Source: Myxococcales bacterium 68-20
Lineage (GTDB): Bacteria > Myxococcota_A > Polyangia > Polyangiales > Polyangiaceae
Length of the DNA stretch: 64,000 nt
Assembly (NCBI GenBank): GCA_001899635.1
Contig: MKVQ01000001.1
Span: forward strand, 325,441-389,440
Reading direction: 5' to 3'
Both the position numbers and the translations under genes were made by a program. Under the pieces are notes generated by a model. It saw only the letters and a list, made by a program, of their open reading frames with translations, had not been told where the DNA came from and did not search any database. Positions 63,001-64,000 of this stretch are shown piece after piece; the stretch's first letter is position 1, and every line of letters begins with the position of its first letter.

Positions 63001-64000
63001 GACGTAGTCGCGGTGCTGCTTCGGCGAGAGGAACGCGAGCGCCTCCTCGACCGTCATCGCGAGCACGTCGGCGACCGTCCGAGCCGGTGCCTGCGGGTGC
63101 GCGCGTGAGGTGACGGCGAGGACGTCGGCGTTGAAGCGCTTCCCCTGGCAGACCGGACAGAGGAGCATCACGTCCGCGAGGAACTGCATCTCGACGGTCT
63201 CGTACCCCTCGCCGGCGCAGCTCTCGCAGCGTCCCTTTCCGGGGACGTTGAACGAGAACGAGGCTGCGGAGAGCCCGCGCCGCCCTGCTTCCGGCTCGGC
63301 CGCGAAGCGCATTCGCACGCGGTCCCACGCCTTGGTGTAGGTCGCGGCGTTGCCGCGTGCGGTGCGCCCGAGCGGCGACTGATCGACGAGGACGGCATGC
63401 TGGAGCTCGTCTTCGCCGCCGACGAGCTCCTCGAAGCTGCCGGTCTTCGGGACGCCGCTCTCGCCCGTCCTCCGCGCGATGGCGCGATAGAGGATGTCCT
63501 CGGCGAGCGTGCTCTTGCCGGAGCCGCTCGGTCCGGTGATCGCGCAGAGGACCCCGAGCGGGACACGGAGCTGCTCGATCGCGAGGTTGTTCTCTCTCGC
63601 CCCGCGGAGGTCCATCCATGCGTCGGGCTCTCGGCGTCGGCGCTTCGCGTCGCTGCTCTTGCGCCACGCGCGGCCGGTGGCCGTGTCACTCTTCGCGACC
63701 TCGGCAGGCGTGCCGGAGAAGAGGAGGCGGCCGCCGCGAGGCCCTGCACCGGGGCCGAGCTCGATCACGCGGTCGCAGCCCTCGACCACGGCGCGATCGT
63801 GCTCGATGACGAGGACGGTGTTGCCGGCGCGGGCGAGGTCGTCCATCGCGCTCGCGAGCCGCGGTATGTCCGTGGCGTGGAGGCCGACGGTCGGCTCGTC
63901 GAGCACGAAGAGCGACCCCGTGAGCGAGGCCCCCAGCGCGGTGGTGAGGCTCGCGCGCTGGGCCTCGCCGCCGGAGAGCGTGCGCGCCTGGCGATCGAGC
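60001..64000 (-). CDS. uvrA: tandem-fused UvrA-like excinuclease subunit (partial, 5' end beyond the window)
   Basis: At least 1,333 residues, open to the right edge. The visible part begins inside a first UvrA unit (LSGGEAQRASL, then LDEPTVGLHATD), continues through that unit's second ATPase (GPSGSGKSTLAEDIL, CESCAGEGYETVEM zinc site, LSGGEAQRLKLARAL, VDEPSAGLHAED), then enters a complete second UvrA unit: GPSGSGKSSLAFDVVFAEGQ, zinc ligands LHCPKCGG and CEACEGTGF, LSGGEMQRLRLSAQL, a fourth ATPase VSGSGKSTLVQRV, zinc site CTACDGQGS...CETCQGARF, and LSGGEAQRLKLASEL. All four visible ABC signatures and three Walker A sites are intact, so neither half is degenerate. UvrA normally acts as a dimer of about 940 residues per subunit in nucleotide-excision repair. 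This chain supplies both halves. No uvrB or uvrC lies in the window. Confidence 0.93.
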   Translation of the reverse strand, partial: LDRQARTLSGGEAQRASLTTALGASLTGSLFVLDEPTVGLHATDIPRLASAMDDLARAGNTVLVIEHDRAVVEGCDRVIELGPGAGPRGGRLLFSGTPAEVAKSDTATGRAWRKSSDAKRRRREPDAWMDLRGARENNLAIEQLRVPLGVLCAITGPSGSGKSTLAEDILYRAIARRTGESGVPKTGSFEELVGGEDELQHAVLVDQSPLGRTARGNAATYTKAWDRVRMRFAAEPEAGRRGLSAASFSFNVPGKGRCESCAGEGYETVEMQFLADVMLLCPVCQGKRFNADVLAVTSRAHPQAPARTVADVLAMTVEEALAFLSPKQHRDYVLERALEPLVKVGLGYLPLGQPLSTLSGGEAQRLKLARALSSEAAGTLFVVDEPSAGLHAEDAAHVVGALHELVEGGATVIMVEHDLSVVCEADWVIDLGPGGGPRGGQVVAEGPPETVAESATKTGEALRAQRRGARVTSPGPTARRREEPREKKAPRAAAPDAITVQHAREHNLKDVSCKVPHGKLCVVTGPSGSGKSSLAFDVVFAEGQRRFMETLTPYARQFLPTLPRPDVDLVTGVPPSIALEQRTSRAGANSTVATVTEIAHYLRLLYAKVGDLHCPKCGGHVAPSSPDELFARLRDLDGKRTLYSPAVRARKGTYLDVFTNASRAGIQSARVDGALVAIDPPPKLAKTKEHSIDLIVHYGPLGSLDRAAFDRALAWGGGAIRIARGTPTAAPAPGEEVLSTARACGSCGTGIPELDPRWFSFNTKQGQCEACEGTGFRGGEEDVEDEGKPREKCRVCKGDRLAPIPRSVRLGGQTYPQMMNLSVAAALAKVEHLSLAGKSGTIAKAPLAELVRRLRFVVEVGLGYLGLGRAASSLSGGEMQRLRLSAQLGSGLTGALYVLDEPTIGLHPRDTKRLIANLRALVDTGSTVLVVEHDAETILAADHLTDLGPGGGQSGGHIIAEGAPATVLASAGSPTGRALREPLGVVRPRRPTSDAWIDLSGARANNLQDVTFRVPVGRMCVVAGVSGSGKSTLVQRVFFPALRRELDLVAPTPGPYRSIEVPKNVRRALAVDQSPIGRTPRSVPATFLGVWDEIRKLFAALPESKVRGFSAARFSFNTPHGGRCTACDGQGSIVAEMSFLPEVVTPCETCQGARFEPSTLDVRWAGLSIGDVLRLSAEDAANVFAAHPKIARPLRTLAELGVGYVALGQGSNTLSGGEAQRLKLASELTAGAAHEPTVYVLDEPTTGLHLADVARLIRVLDRLVERGDTLVIVEHHPDVILNADWVVELGPEAGEAGGRVVFEGEPKALLKKKTATGRALAAPSRGAIEAAE

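Overview
The window is a 64 kb piece of a G+C-rich (roughly two-thirds G+C by eye), densely coding bacterial chromosome. It looks like a myxobacterium of the Polyangiales type. The reasons are the many lipoproteins with Asp/Ser/Gly-rich linkers behind the lipidated cysteine, an FHA-GAF sigma-54 activator, PilC and PilS, PilZ, VWA-FHA and UPF0158 proteins, and a tandem-fused UvrA. This is inferred from gene content, not from a phylogenetic marker. No rRNA, tRNA, CRISPR array, phage or insertion sequence was recognised. About 50 protein genes are supported.

Layout. 0.3-5.5 kb: an acetylesterase-like lipoprotein, GTP-type PEP carboxykinase, a crotonase and a DUF3060 lipoprotein. 5.5-9.6 kb (minus): a MoxR / DUF58 / transglutaminase operon; the DUF58 gene carries an in-frame hairpin minisatellite near its 5' end. 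9.7-13.2 kb: a lipoprotein, exonuclease III and an antiporter-EIIA fusion. 13.2-15.9 kb: an NAD-type isocitrate dehydrogenase divergent from an alpha/beta hydrolase across 31 bp, then MntP. 15.9-20.6 kb (minus): an envelope protein-folding block (PpiD-like foldase, M16 peptidase, lipoprotein parvulin). 21-24.3 kb: PilZ, VWA-FHA and MlaC-like proteins. 24.4-27.2 kb: pilS and pilC. 27.2-33.9 kb: serine hydrolase, UbiB-family kinase, chagasin-like lipoprotein, class III aminotransferase divergent from glycerol kinase. 34.3-38.8 kb: UPF0158, a SurA-like protein coupled to a BMP-family binding protein, and a ThDP enzyme behind a palindrome-rich leader. 39-44.7 kb: TerB-like protein, a LysR DNA-binding domain on its own, methionine aminopeptidase, TrpB2-type tryptophan synthase, MutS2. 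45-52.6 kb: an RHH/zinc-ribbon protein, small lipoproteins, an FHA-GAF-AAA+-Fis activator, a Pro/Gln-repeat envelope protein, GpsA. 52.6-59.8 kb: signal peptidase I coupled to a lipoprotein, aldehyde dehydrogenase, an ICMT-like membrane protein and a lipoprotein with four cysteine-rich repeats. 60-64 kb: the fused UvrA, running off the right edge.

How genes work together. GlpK and GpsA share glycerol-3-phosphate, but their genes are 17 kb apart. Envelope biogenesis is the main theme: signal peptidase, three parvulin/SurA-like folding factors, an M16 peptidase, an MlaC-like lipid carrier and about ten lipoproteins. Many genes have no Shine-Dalgarno sequence and instead have a TANNNT hexamer 6-11 nt before the start codon, which suggests leaderless or near-leaderless mRNAs.

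The clearest candidates for something undescribed are the Cys-rich repeat lipoprotein (58.7 kb), the minisatellite inside the DUF58 gene (8.5 kb), the palindrome array at 37.0-37.15 kb, the back-to-back divergent promoters at 14.2 kb and the leaderless-promoter pattern. No complete new defence or biosynthetic system was found.
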